Source of the DNA: Arthrobacter sp. Marseille-P9274
Lineage (GTDB): Bacteria; Actinomycetota; Actinomycetes; Actinomycetales; Micrococcaceae
NCBI RefSeq assembly: GCF_946892675.1
Contig: NZ_CAMPOV010000001.1
Span: 904,033 to 968,032, forward strand
DNA: 64,000 nucleotides
Reading direction: 5' to 3'
Of the stretch, positions 1-8,483 are shown piece after piece. The translations under genes and the position numbers were made by a program. The notes under the pieces were generated by a model, which ran no database searches, was not told where the DNA came from, and saw nothing but the letters and a program-made list of their open reading frames with translations. Position 1 is the first letter of the stretch. The number at the start of each line of letters is the position of its first letter.

Positions 1-303
1 AAGCACCAGCGCGCCGACGCCGAGGATCAGGATGGAGAGCACCGCGGAGAGGGTGTCCATCCGGAACGCCAGTTCGAGCTTCAGCTCCGGGATCCACATG
101 ACGGTTTCCGACGGCGGCGCATTGGGTGCGCCGGTCAGGGCGCCTTGCTCCGCTCCGGTGTAGCGGTCAAACGTCGCCAGCAGCCACACGAACCCGCCGG
201 CAGGTACCGCGGCGAGAATATAGAACGTCGACCGGCCGATCTTCCGAAACATCCAGGGCGCTACGAAGGCCACCAAGAACAACAGGGCGAGCACAACGAG
301 CAC
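1..303 (-). CDS. mrpA: Na+/H+ antiporter subunit A (MrpA/MnhA), N-terminal fragment
   Basis: Partial gene running off the left edge; only the first 101 codons are here. It starts at GTG (303), with GGAG six bases upstream. The fragment opens with a hydrophobic helix, then a short loop and a second helix, and contains VMWIPELKLELAFRMDTLS followed by a third hydrophobic stretch. This is the usual N-terminus of MrpA, the large NuoL-like subunit of the Mrp cation/proton antiporter in the membrane, where the segment 'WIPSLGL.L.FR.D.LS' is typical. Family assignment is from recognised pattern; NuoL itself is the main alternative. The rest of an mrp operon would lie to the left. Confidence 0.8.
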   Translation of the reverse strand, partial: MLVVLALLFLVAFVAPWMFRKIGRSTFYILAAVPAGGFVWLLATFDRYTGAEQGALTGAPNAPPSETVMWIPELKLELAFRMDTLSAVLSILILGVGALVL

Positions 304-401
304 GATATTCTCCGGAGCTACCTTCTGGGGGTCGACGGCAAGACAAGGGGGAAGACAGGTTCCATTCTACCCATGGAATACTTACGTTCCCGGACGGGCG
401 G

Positions 402-407
402 TACCAT
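402..407 (+). promoter_or_regulatory. -10 box of a probable leaderless promoter
   Basis: TACCAT fits the actinobacterial TANNNT -10 and sits exactly 6 nt before the ATG at 414, which would place the transcription start at or next to the start codon. No Shine-Dalgarno sequence precedes this ATG. Confidence 0.45.
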
Positions 408-413
408 CTGGCT

Positions 414-1793
414 ATGAGCCACTCGCCTCACTCCCCGGCCTCGCCCAGCGGGACCGGGAATTCAGCCCTGGGGGAAATCAACAAGAAGCATGTGCTGGCG
501 TGGGCTTCGTGGGACTGGGGCTCGGCCGCCTTCAACGCGGTCATGACGACGTTCGTCTTCACGGTCTACCTGACCGGCGAAGCGTTCGGCGGCGAGGACT
601 ATGCCTCCGGCATCCTGGGCTACGGGCTCGCGCTCTCCGGGCTGGCCATCGCACTGCTCGCCCCGCTGACCGGCCAGCGCTCGGACGCCGGCGGCCGGCG
701 GAAGTACTGGCTCGGCGTCAACAGCGTTGCCGTGGCCGTGCTGACCGCGCTGTGCTTCTTCGTGTACCCCTCCCCCGGCTTCCTCTTCCTCGGCGTCGCC
801 CTGATCGCGCTGGCCAGCGTGTTCGCCGAGTTCGCCGGGGTCAACTACAACGCCATGCTGGGGCAGATCTCCACGCCGGCCACGATCGGCAAGATCAGCG
901 GGTTCGGCTGGGCGATGGGCTACGTCGGCGGCATCGTGGCCCTGGCGCTGGTGCTCGTCGGATTCGTCCTCCCGGAGAACGGCTGGTTCGGGGCCACCGC
1001 CGAGGACGGCCTGAACATCCGGCTGGTCGCCGTGTTCTCCGCCGTGTGGTTCATGGCCTTCGCGCTGCCCGTACTGTTCACCGTCCCGGAGATTCCGCGC
1101 CAGCCCAAGGCGGCAGCGCTCGGCATCGCGGCCTCCTACGGGCTGCTGTTCCGCCGGATCAAGGCCATCTACCGGACCAGCCCGCACACCATCTTCTTCC
1201 TGCTCGCGAGCGCCGTCTTCCGGGACGGCCTGGCCGCCGTCTTCACGTTCGGCGGCGTCATCGCCGCAGGCACCTTCGGCTTCCCGCTGACCGGGGTCAT
1301 CATCTTCGCGATCGCCGGCAACGTCGTCGCCGCCCTAGGCGCCGTCGTCGGCGGCTACCTGGACGACCGCGTCGGGCCCAAGAAAGTCATCGTCGGCTCG
1401 CTGATCGGCCTGCTGGCGGCCGGAACCGCGATCTTCCTGCTCGGCGCCGAAAGCCACAGCGTCCTGGGCGTCTCGTGGACCGGCGACACGACCTTCTGGG
1501 TCTGCGGCCTCCTGCTCTGCCTGTTCGTCGGCCCGGCCCAGGCCTCCAGCCGCGCCTACCTCGCCCGGCTCGCGCCGTACGGCGAGGAAGGCGAATACTT
1601 CGGCCTCTACGCCACCACCGGCCGGGCCGTCAGCTTCCTGGCTCCCTCGCTCTTCGCCCTCTGCATCGGCATCTTCGGCGCCCAGCGCTTCGGCATCCTG
1701 GGCATCCTGATCGTCCTGCTCGCCGGACTGCTGCTGCTGCTGCCGGTCAAGGAGCCGCGCGAAATTCCCACCGCCACAACGCCGGCCGCCTGA
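414..1793 (+). CDS. MFS transporter of the UMF1 (Atg22-like) type
   Basis: A 459-residue polytopic membrane protein with about 11-12 hydrophobic segments. After a short Ser/Pro-rich N-terminus it reads KKHVLAWASWDWGSAAFNAV, the characteristic opening of UMF1/Atg22-like MFS permeases. An MFS-type loop (LTGQRSDAGGRRKYWLG) follows the early helices, and a matching YLDDRVGPKK loop lies in the second half. Substrate is unknown; members are annotated as general effluxers. The reading frame is open further upstream, but the start at 414 is favoured by family length and by the TACCAT box six bases before it. The gene stands alone and is divergent from mrpA. Confidence 0.85.
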   Translation: MSHSPHSPASPSGTGNSALGEINKKHVLAWASWDWGSAAFNAVMTTFVFTVYLTGEAFGGEDYASGILGYGLALSGLAIALLAPLTGQRSDAGGRRKYWLGVNSVAVAVLTALCFFVYPSPGFLFLGVALIALASVFAEFAGVNYNAMLGQISTPATIGKISGFGWAMGYVGGIVALALVLVGFVLPENGWFGATAEDGLNIRLVAVFSAVWFMAFALPVLFTVPEIPRQPKAAALGIAASYGLLFRRIKAIYRTSPHTIFFLLASAVFRDGLAAVFTFGGVIAAGTFGFPLTGVIIFAIAGNVVAALGAVVGGYLDDRVGPKKVIVGSLIGLLAAGTAIFLLGAESHSVLGVSWTGDTTFWVCGLLLCLFVGPAQASSRAYLARLAPYGEEGEYFGLYATTGRAVSFLAPSLFALCIGIFGAQRFGILGILIVLLAGLLLLLPVKEPREIPTATTPAA

Positions 1794-1860
1794 GCGGCGG
1801 CAGGGGCCCGGACTCCTGAGCGGCGGCGACTCCGGCCGCCTCAGCGGTGTCAGGGGCCCG
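1782..1860 (+). repeat. Imperfect 50-bp-period duplication spanning the UMF1 stop codon
   Basis: The 29 bases at 1782-1810, which contain the TGA of the upstream gene, recur at 1832-1860 with three mismatches; a third partial match (CTGAGCGGCGGC) lies between them at 1815-1826. The spacer from 1794 to 2155 otherwise holds no gene that I can support. Confidence 0.7.
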
Positions 1861-2039
1861 TCCGCCCGCTCCTGGGCGCGCCCTCTTGGGCCGCTCCGGC
1901 AGAGCGGCGTCCTCCCGTACATCTTTAGGCTTCAAGCTTTACGAACCCGCTGGTCAAAGCGATCCTTGAACCTTAAACAAGGGCAGGGCGGCCTAATACT
2001 GCCCAAACGGAAGGGCACCTCGGCCGAAGCTAGCGGGCC

Positions 2040-2160
2040 GCGAACCTCCGGCCGGCGCCGCTTAGCGTGCGGCGGGCTGGCGGGCCGCGAACCTCCGGCC
2101 GGCGCCGCTTAGCGTGCGGCGGGCTGGCGGGTTGCGAACCTCCGGCCGGCGCCGCCTAGC
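2040..2160 (+). repeat. 47-bp tandem repeat (about 2.6 copies) overlapping the 3' end of dcd
   Basis: A 47-bp unit beginning GCGAACCTCCGGCCGGCGCC starts at 2040, 2087 and 2134; copies are nearly identical. The copy nearest the gene carries the dcd stop (CGCTAG on the minus strand) and the more distal copies carry CGCTAA at the same place. Each unit can fold as GCGGCG...CGCCGC, so it may double as an array of terminator hairpins. Confidence 0.8.
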
Positions 2161-2740
2161 GTTCGATCCGGGTGCGGTGGAAGTTGAGGTGGCTGCGCGA
2201 CGCCGTCGGCCCCCGCTGCCCCTGGTAGCGGTTGCCATACTGGCCCGATCCGTAGGCGTACTCGGCCGGCGAGGACAGGCGGAAGAAGCAGAGCTGGCCG
2301 ATCTTGGAGCCGGGCCACAGCTTGATCGGCAGGGTCGCCATGTTGGACAGTTCCAGCGTCACGTGCCCGGAGAACCCCGGGTCGATGAAGCCCGCGGTGG
2401 AATGGGTCAGCAGGCCCAGCCGGCCCAGCGAGGACTTGCCCTCGAGCCGGGCGGCGACGTCGTCCGGCAGCGTGACCGTCTCATAGGTGGAGCCGAGCAC
2501 GAACTCGCCCGGGTGCAGGATGAAGGGCTCGTCCGGATCCACCTCGACCAGGCGGGTCAGCTCGGGCTGCTCCAGCTGCGGATCGATGTGGGCGTACTTG
2601 TGGTTGTCGAACAGCCGGAAAAACCGGTCGATCCGCACGTCCACGCTGGACGGCTGGACCATCTCCGGCAGGTAGGGTTCCAGGACGATGCGCCGGGCAT
2701 CGATTTCTTTCCGGATGTCCCGGTCTGAGATCAGCACCAT
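2156..2740 (-). CDS. dcd: dCTP deaminase
   Basis: Cytosolic enzyme of pyrimidine nucleotide metabolism that converts dCTP to dUTP (some actinobacterial members go on to dUMP). The 194-residue protein begins [14 protein letters not shown] and contains [18 protein letters not shown], the active-site region [27 protein letters not shown], and the C-terminus [17 protein letters not shown], all standard for Dcd. The first ATG (2740) is followed directly by GTG (2737); either could be the start and the family usually begins at the position of that GTG. Convergent with the transporter to its left and divergent from the peptidase gene. Confidence 0.95.
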   Translation of the reverse strand: MVLISDRDIRKEIDARRIVLEPYLPEMVQPSSVDVRIDRFFRLFDNHKYAHIDPQLEQPELTRLVEVDPDEPFILHPGEFVLGSTYETVTLPDDVAARLEGKSSLGRLGLLTHSTAGFIDPGFSGHVTLELSNMATLPIKLWPGSKIGQLCFFRLSSPAEYAYGSGQYGNRYQGQRGPTASRSHLNFHRTRIER

Positions 2741-2888
2741 CCCAAAATATCGCATCCGCCACGCGGCCCCTGAATCCGTCCGCTGCGGCCGCGCAACACG
2801 GAGAAAAGCTGTCCCTCCCAACCCGGCCGGTGCCAAGATGGGAGCACTGCTGCGCCGCAGTGAGGCAACTCCAAGGGGGGTAACACGC

Positions 2889-4295
2889 ATGACCACCGCA
2901 CCGCCGCGCCGTCTTCGGCCCATGCTGGCAGCACTCGCCGCCGCAGCCGCCCTGATCCTCGCCCTGTTCACCGCGGCTCCGGCCCGGGCCGCCGAGCCGG
3001 TCCGGGACCCCGGGCACAGTAGGGTCCTGGTCAACAAGGACCACCCGCTGAGTCCGGCCAAGTACACACCGTCCCTGGTGAGCTGGAAGGGCACCGGCTA
3101 CCGGATGCGGTCGGACGTGAGGTCCAAGCTCTCCGGCCTGTTCACGGGGGCGGCCAACGCCGGCCACTCCATCGCCGTCGTCAGCGCCTACCGCTCCTAC
3201 ACGCAGCAGCGCGACCTCTACAACTACTACGTCCAGACGTACGGCAAGGCCTACGCGGACCGGATCTCCGCCCGGCCGGGCTACAGCGAGCACCAGACCG
3301 GCCTGGCCGTGGACGTCGGTCTCGCGAGCGGCTCCTGCGGCCTGGCCGCCTGCTTCGGCGACACCGCGGCGGGCAAGTGGGTGGCAGCCAACGCCTACAA
3401 GTTCGGCTTCATCATCCGCTACCCCAAGGGCCACGAAGCCACCACCGGCTACACCTACGAGCCCTGGCACCTGCGCTACGTCGGCGTCGCGCTGGCCACC
3501 GAGATGCGGTCCAAGAAGATCCCGACGATGGAGCACTACTACGTCCTGGGCAAGCCCAGCGTGCGCAGCTATGCCGACGTCCTCGCCGCGGACCCGGCCG
3601 GCGAGCTCTGGCGCTATCCCGGCGGCGCGAGCAGGCTGCACGCGCGGGTGCGGATCGACACCGCCTACGGCGGGGTCAGGACCGGCACGGCGGTGGACTG
3701 GAACCGCGACGGCACCATCGACCTGCTGCTGCAGATGAAGGACGGCCGCCTGCTGGTCAACTACGGCAGGGCCGGCGGCGGCTTCCAGGCCCCGCGGCAG
3801 GTCGGCAGTGGCTTCGCCAGGTTCGACATCACCGCCGGCAGCTGGGTGTCTGCGGACCGCTATCCGGGCCTGGTCGCCAAGCGCTGGTCGGACGGCTCCC
3901 TGTTCTACTACCGCAACGGCTCCGGCGCGGGGCTCTCCGGCGGCAAGGTCTTCAGCCGTGGCTGGGGCGCCTACTGGCCGACCCTGCTGGACTGGAACCA
4001 GGACGGCAAGCAGGACATCGTCGCGGTGCGCCGCACCGGAGAGCTGTACGTCTATCCGGGCAACGGCACGGGCTCGGTCAGCACCTCCGCGTCGGCGCGC
4101 AAGCAGATCGGCGGCAGCGGCTGGGACAAGGTCTCCTCCATCACCCCGCTCTACGGCTACGCCGCGTCGGGCTCCACCGGCTTCATGGCGAAGTTCAAGG
4201 ACGGTGCCCTGCGCTACTACCCCTACACCGCCGGCCGCTTCGGCATCCGCAGCCAGGAAGGTTCCGGCTTCACCGGCTACAACGTCTTCCGCTGA
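2889..4295 (+). CDS. Secreted VanY-family D-Ala-D-Ala carboxypeptidase with C-terminal FG-GAP-like repeats
   Basis: 468 residues. A signal peptide (residues 1-34, two Arg then a long Ala/Leu core, cleavage near ARA-AE) indicates export. The VanY peptidase domain spans roughly 45-210: [13 protein letters not shown] supplies zinc ligands His135 and Asp142, and EPWHLRYVG supplies His194. Residues 220-468 form repeats such as [15 protein letters not shown] and [16 protein letters not shown], the FG-GAP/VCBS pattern that often binds calcium or wall polymers. It should trim D-Ala from peptidoglycan stem peptides outside the cell. AAGGGGGG lies nine bases before the ATG. The peptidase and beta-propeller-like fusion is seen in Arthrobacter relatives, and substrate is inferred. 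Confidence 0.88.
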   Translation: MTTAPPRRLRPMLAALAAAAALILALFTAAPARAAEPVRDPGHSRVLVNKDHPLSPAKYTPSLVSWKGTGYRMRSDVRSKLSGLFTGAANAGHSIAVVSAYRSYTQQRDLYNYYVQTYGKAYADRISARPGYSEHQTGLAVDVGLASGSCGLAACFGDTAAGKWVAANAYKFGFIIRYPKGHEATTGYTYEPWHLRYVGVALATEMRSKKIPTMEHYYVLGKPSVRSYADVLAADPAGELWRYPGGASRLHARVRIDTAYGGVRTGTAVDWNRDGTIDLLLQMKDGRLLVNYGRAGGGFQAPRQVGSGFARFDITAGSWVSADRYPGLVAKRWSDGSLFYYRNGSGAGLSGGKVFSRGWGAYWPTLLDWNQDGKQDIVAVRRTGELYVYPGNGTGSVSTSASARKQIGGSGWDKVSSITPLYGYAASGSTGFMAKFKDGALRYYPYTAGRFGIRSQEGSGFTGYNVFR

Positions 4296-4325
4296 CCCGT
4301 GGCCGCCCGGGTGCCGGCAGCCTGA

Positions 4326-4381
4326 AGTACGACGGCGGAACCGCGCCTTGCGCGCGGAAGGTGCGCCTGCGCCGTCGTACT
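4326..4381 (+). terminator. Nested inverted repeat between convergent genes
   Basis: AGTACGACGGCG (4326-4337) is repeated inverted and perfect at 4370-4381. Inside the loop a second hairpin forms from CCGCGC (4341-4346) and GCGCGG (4352-4357). It lies between the ends of two convergent genes and probably terminates both, although there is no T-run. Confidence 0.5.
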
Positions 4382-4391
4382 CCGTGTCCGC

Positions 4392-5249
4392 TCAGGGGCG
4401 GCCGATCTCCGTGCGGACCGCGAGCAGCTCGGGAAAGAACGTCAGCTCCAGCGCCTTCTGCAGGAACGCCGCGCCGGAGGAGCCGCCGGTGCCGGGCTTG
4501 TAGCCGATGGTGCGCTCCACCGTCTTCAGGTGCCGGAAGCGCCAGAGCTGGAAGTTCTCCTCCAGGTCCACGAGTTCCTCGCACGCCTCGTAGACGTCCC
4601 AGTTGTCATGCGTGTTCTCGTAGATGTACTTGAACGCGGCCACCAGCTCCAGGCTGAACACGTGGGCGTGGCGGACATCGCGCTCGAGCACGGCCGGGGG
4701 CACCGCGTAGCCGCGGCGGTGGAGCAGCGCCAGGAACTCGTCGTAGATACTCGTGGCATCGAGCAGGTCCGATAGCAGCTCATGGGCGGCCGGGTCCGCC
4801 GCGAAGACCTTCAGCATGGCCGGGTTCTTGTTGCCCAGCAGGAACTCCACGGCGCGGTACTGCCAGGACTGGAAGCCGGAGGACGCACCGAGGTCGCCGC
4901 GGAACTGCGCGTACTCGGAGGGCGTCAGCGTGGCCAGCACGGACCACTGCTCGGTGAGCGTGCGCTGGATGTGCTTGACCCGGGCGATGCCCTTCATCGC
5001 CTCGCGGAGGTCGTCAGCGCGCAGCTCGGCCCGCACCGCGCGCAGCTCGTGCAGGATGAGCTTGAACCAGAGTTCGGTGACCTGGTGCTGGATGATGAAC
5101 AGCAGCTCGTCGTGGTGCTCGGGGCGGCTGACCGGCTGCTGGGCGGCGAGCAGGAGGTCCAGTTTCAGGTAGGACCCGTAGCTCATCTTGTCCGAGAAAT
5201 CGGTCTCGATCCCCTGCTCGAAGCTGCGGGTATTCTTCTCCACGGACAT
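4392..5249 (-). CDS. kynA: Tryptophan 2,3-dioxygenase
   Basis: Haem enzyme that opens the indole ring of L-tryptophan to N-formylkynurenine, the first step of kynurenine-type degradation. 285 residues, the normal bacterial length. HQVTELWFKL (55-64) forms part of the substrate pocket; FRHLKTVERTIG places the proximal haem ligand at His240; YKPGTGGSSG is the conserved C-terminal loop that closes over the amino acid. The start at 5249 gives MSVEKNTRSFEQGIE, a typical N-terminus. No kynB or kynU is seen in the window, so the gene is isolated here. It is divergent from khtT across a 96-bp spacer; TACGCT (minus strand, near 5303) could be its -10. Confidence 0.96.
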   Translation of the reverse strand: MSVEKNTRSFEQGIETDFSDKMSYGSYLKLDLLLAAQQPVSRPEHHDELLFIIQHQVTELWFKLILHELRAVRAELRADDLREAMKGIARVKHIQRTLTEQWSVLATLTPSEYAQFRGDLGASSGFQSWQYRAVEFLLGNKNPAMLKVFAADPAAHELLSDLLDATSIYDEFLALLHRRGYAVPPAVLERDVRHAHVFSLELVAAFKYIYENTHDNWDVYEACEELVDLEENFQLWRFRHLKTVERTIGYKPGTGGSSGAAFLQKALELTFFPELLAVRTEIGRP

Positions 5250-5333
5250 GGCGCTCCATTGTCGGGTTGGCGTGTCTGCCTGGCGGTTTGCTACCAGCGT
5301 ACGCGCCGCCGCCACGGGCGCCCCAGTGCCGTC

Positions 5334-5339
5334 TAAAGT
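5334..5339 (+). promoter_or_regulatory. -10 box of a probable leaderless promoter for khtTU
   Basis: TAAAGT matches TANNNT and is followed by exactly six bases and then the ATG at 5346. The six bases (GGAGCC) could also act as a Shine-Dalgarno sequence if transcription starts further upstream. Confidence 0.4.
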
Positions 5340-5345
5340 GGAGCC

Positions 5346-5828
5346 ATGGACGTGGAAGAGACTCCCCTGCCGGGCATCGGGGTCAGACGTGAACTGGTGC
5401 TCGACTCCGGCCGCCGCGTGGGGATTGTCATCCACCGCGACGGCGAGACCGAGCTGATTGTCTCCAAGCTGGACGACCCGGATGCCTGCCTCGCGTCGAT
5501 CCCGCTGAGCGTGCAGGAAGCGGCCACCCTGGGCAGCCTGCTGGGCGGCCCCCAGCTGGTGGCCCAGCTCAGCGAGGAGCACCGCGAGCTGCCGGGCATC
5601 AGGACCATACAGGTGCCGCTCACGCGGGGTTCGCCATTCGCCGGGCGGCCCCTGGGCGACGCGCATATCCGCAGCAGCACCGGGGCCTCCATCGTGGCCA
5701 TCGCCCGGCAGGGCGAGATCCTGCCCTCTCCGGCGCCGTCGGAGGAGCTGCGGGCCGAGGACGTCCTGGTCATCGTCGGGACCGACGAAGGCCTGGCCGC
5801 CGCCGCGGCCATCCTGAACGGAAGCTGA
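5346..5828 (+). CDS. khtT: Cation:proton antiporter regulatory subunit (KhtT-like, TrkA-C domain)
   Basis: 160-residue cytosolic protein. The N-terminal half is a small beta-rich domain (RRELVLDSGRRVGIVIHRDGETEL); residues 85-157 form a TrkA-C/RCK-C domain (GRPLGDAHIRSSTGASIVAIARQG...LRAEDVLVIVGTDEGL) that usually binds a nucleotide second messenger such as c-di-AMP and gates the partner antiporter. The next gene, the membrane antiporter, begins six bases after its stop, the standard KhtTU arrangement for K+ efflux. Ligand and ion are inferred from family knowledge. Confidence 0.88.
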   Translation: MDVEETPLPGIGVRRELVLDSGRRVGIVIHRDGETELIVSKLDDPDACLASIPLSVQEAATLGSLLGGPQLVAQLSEEHRELPGIRTIQVPLTRGSPFAGRPLGDAHIRSSTGASIVAIARQGEILPSPAPSEELRAEDVLVIVGTDEGLAAAAAILNGS

Positions 5829-5834
5829 GCCGCC

Positions 5835-7010
5835 ATGGGCGGCACGACGGTTGCGCTGCTCGAACTCGGGATCATTTTCCTGGGCCTCGGCATGCTGGGC
5901 CGCATTGCTGCACGGATGGGCATGTCGCCCGTTCCGCTCTACCTGCTCGGCGGCCTGGCCTTCGGCCACGGCGGGCTTATCGAGTTCGGCGGCATCGCCG
6001 AATTCGGCCACATTGCCAGCGAGATCGGCGTGGTCCTGCTGCTGCTCATGCTCGGCCTGGAATACACCGCCAAAGAACTGGTCACCGGCCTCGGCCAGGC
6101 GTGGCAGGCAGGGCTGGCGGACCTGGTCCTCAACTTCACCCCCGGCGCCGTACTGGCGCTGATGTTCGGCTGGGGCGGGGTCGGCGCCATGGTGCTCGGC
6201 GGGGTGACCTATATTTCGTCATCCGGCATCGCCGCGAAAGTGCTGACCGACCTGGGCAGGCTGGGCAACCGGGAGACGCCCACGGTCCTCTCGATCCTGG
6301 TGCTGGAGGATCTGACCATGGCCGTCTACCTGCCGATCCTGACGGCCGTGCTCGCCGGGGCCAGCTTCCTCGGCGGCCTGCAGGCCGTCGGAATCTCGCT
6401 GCTGGTCGTCACCGCGGTCCTGCTGCTGGCGCTGCGGCACGGGCACCGCATCTCCTCCTGGATCCACAGCCCGGACCAGGAAACCTTCCTGCTCAGGCTC
6501 ATCGGCGCCGCGCTCCTTGTGGCCGGGATCGCCTCGACCCTGCAGGTCTCGGCCGCTGTGGGCTCCTTCCTGCTGGGCATCGCGATCTCGGGGTCGACGG
6601 CGGAGAATGCGGTGCGGGTGCTGGAGCCGCTGCGGGACGTCTTCGCCGCCATGTTCTTCGTGGTGTTCGGCCTGAACACGGATCCGGCCACCATCCCGCC
6701 GGTGCTGGGGTGGGCGCTGCTGCTCGCGGTCGCGACGGCAGCGACGAAGATGGCCACCGGAACCTGGGCGGCGCGGCGCAGCGGCATCGGCCGCTGGGGC
6801 CAGCTGCGCGCCGGCACCACGCTGATTGCCCGGGGCGAATTCTCCATCGTCATCGCCGGACTGGCCGTGGCGTCGGGGGCCATCGACGGGCAGCTGGCCG
6901 CGCTGGTCACGGCCTACGTCATGCTGACCGCCGTGGCGGGTCCGGTGATCGCCCGCTTCGCGGAACCGGTGGTCCGCCGCCTGGCCCGCGAGCCCGAAAT
7001 CGCACGCTGA
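5835..7010 (+). CDS. khtU: CPA2-family cation:proton antiporter (KhtU-like)
   Basis: 391-residue membrane protein with about 12 hydrophobic segments and the Na+/H+ exchanger fold (Kef/CPA2). Recognisable stretches are MLGLEYTAKELVTG, GVTYISSSGIAAKVL, LVLEDLTMAVYLP with the acidic ED pair expected for ion exchange, and ARGEFSIVIAGLA near the C-terminus. It ends shortly after the last helix without a fused TrkA-N domain; regulation is supplied by the separate KhtT-like protein encoded six bases upstream. Expected to export K+ (or other monovalent cations) in exchange for protons. Confidence 0.9.
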   Translation: MGGTTVALLELGIIFLGLGMLGRIAARMGMSPVPLYLLGGLAFGHGGLIEFGGIAEFGHIASEIGVVLLLLMLGLEYTAKELVTGLGQAWQAGLADLVLNFTPGAVLALMFGWGGVGAMVLGGVTYISSSGIAAKVLTDLGRLGNRETPTVLSILVLEDLTMAVYLPILTAVLAGASFLGGLQAVGISLLVVTAVLLLALRHGHRISSWIHSPDQETFLLRLIGAALLVAGIASTLQVSAAVGSFLLGIAISGSTAENAVRVLEPLRDVFAAMFFVVFGLNTDPATIPPVLGWALLLAVATAATKMATGTWAARRSGIGRWGQLRAGTTLIARGEFSIVIAGLAVASGAIDGQLAALVTAYVMLTAVAGPVIARFAEPVVRRLAREPEIAR

Positions 7011-7163
7011 CCCGGCCCTCTCCACATCTTTTCGGTTGCGGGATGCCGCTGTGACTAGCCGAAATTCCTTTTTCGGGCATATGGTCGGATGGCAAGGCTA
7101 CTTAGGAGTGACCGGGCGCACAGTTGCTAAGGCGTCCTACAACGAGGTGGAGGCGCGATATTT

Positions 7164-8483
7164 ATGCCGCGAGCGGAGAGGCCACAGTCCACGGGCCGAA
7201 ATAGACCCCGCGCCCTGGCCGGCGTGACGCTGGCCCTGGGCGCGATGCTGTTAACCGGGTGCGCACCCGAGGAGGGCCCGCCCACTTTGACCTGGTACAT
7301 CAACCCCGACGACGGGGGCCAGGAAGCCATTGCGCAAAAGTGCACCGAGGCATCCAACGGTGCCTACCGGATCGAAACGTCGCTGCTGCCCAACGAGGCG
7401 GCCTCCCAGCGGGAGCAGTTGGCCCGGCGGCTGGCCGCCGGAGATTCCTCGCTGGACATCATGAGCCTGGATCCGCCGTTCATTCCCGAGCTCGCCGAGC
7501 CGGGCTTCCTCGCGCCGGTCCCGGAGGACGTCGCGCAACGGACCACCGCGAACGTGGTCGACGGCGCCCTCGCCGGGGCCCGCTGGAAGGACCAGCTGGT
7601 CACCGTCCCGTTCTGGGCCAACACCCAGCTGCTCTGGTACCGCAAGTCGGTGGCGGAGGCCGCCGGCCTGGACATGAGCAAGCCGGTCACCTGGGACCAA
7701 CTGATCGAGGCCGCCGAAAGCCAGGACAAGTATCTCGGCGTCCAGGGGCAGCGCGGCGAATCGATGACGGTCTGGATCAACGCGCTGGTCGAGTCCGGGG
7801 GCGGACAGATCATCGAGAACCCCGAGGCTCCCGGCGACGAAATCCGGCTCGGCCTGACCTCGGATGCCGGCATCAAGGCGGCCGAGATCATCTCCACCAT
7901 CGGCAAGGACGGCCTCGGCAGCCCCGGCCTTCCCACCCAGGACGAGAACAACTCGATGATCCTGTTCCAGGGCGACGAGGGCTCCTTCATGGTGAACTGG
8001 CCCTTCGTCTGGCCCGCCACCAACGCCGGCGTCGAATCCGGGTCGCTGGACAAGTCCCTGATCGACGACATCGGCTGGACCCTCTACCCCGAGGTGAACG
8101 CCGGCGAGGAAGCACGGCCCCCGCTCGGCGGCATCAACCTCGGCGTCGGCGCGGACAGCGAGCACCCGGACCTGGCGTACCAGGCCATCGAATGCATCGT
8201 GTCTCCGGAAAACCAGGCGGAATACTTCGTCACCAACGGCAATCCGCCGTCGAACACCGAGGCCTATAAGGACCCGGCCATCAAGGAGAAGTTCCCGATG
8301 GCGGACACCATCCGCGAGTCCCTGGAACAGTCGGCACCGCGGCCGCAGACGCCGTACTACAACGAAGTCACCACCAGCCTGCAGCAGCGCTGGACACCGC
8401 CGTCCAGCGTGGATCCGCAAAGGACGCCGCGGACCACCGCAGACTTCATCACATCAGTGCTCAGAGGGGAGAACCTGCTGTGA
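7164..8483 (+). CDS. lpqY: Sugar ABC transporter substrate-binding lipoprotein (LpqY-like)
   Basis: 439 residues with a lipoprotein signal peptide: Arg-rich N-terminus, hydrophobic core and lipobox LLTGC (lipidated Cys33). The mature part is a cluster B/maltose-type periplasmic-fold binding protein (LTWYINPDD, DIMSLDPPFIPELAEPGFLAPV, VTVPFWANTQLLWYRKS, GGGQIIENPE). It is anchored outside the membrane and delivers substrate to the two permeases that follow with overlapping codons. Similarity of the whole operon to mycobacterial LpqY-SugABC suggests trehalose or a related alpha-glucoside, but substrate is inferred. GGTGGAGG lies about 11 bases upstream of the ATG. Confidence 0.88.
   Translation: MPRAERPQSTGRNRPRALAGVTLALGAMLLTGCAPEEGPPTLTWYINPDDGGQEAIAQKCTEASNGAYRIETSLLPNEAASQREQLARRLAAGDSSLDIMSLDPPFIPELAEPGFLAPVPEDVAQRTTANVVDGALAGARWKDQLVTVPFWANTQLLWYRKSVAEAAGLDMSKPVTWDQLIEAAESQDKYLGVQGQRGESMTVWINALVESGGGQIIENPEAPGDEIRLGLTSDAGIKAAEIISTIGKDGLGSPGLPTQDENNSMILFQGDEGSFMVNWPFVWPATNAGVESGSLDKSLIDDIGWTLYPEVNAGEEARPPLGGINLGVGADSEHPDLAYQAIECIVSPENQAEYFVTNGNPPSNTEAYKDPAIKEKFPMADTIRESLEQSAPRPQTPYYNEVTTSLQQRWTPPSSVDPQRTPRTTADFITSVLRGENLL

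Noticed and set aside
7030-7080. Terminator after khtU (CCGAAA...TTTTTCGG)
   Set aside because: The stem is only about five to six pairs and can be aligned in more than one way.
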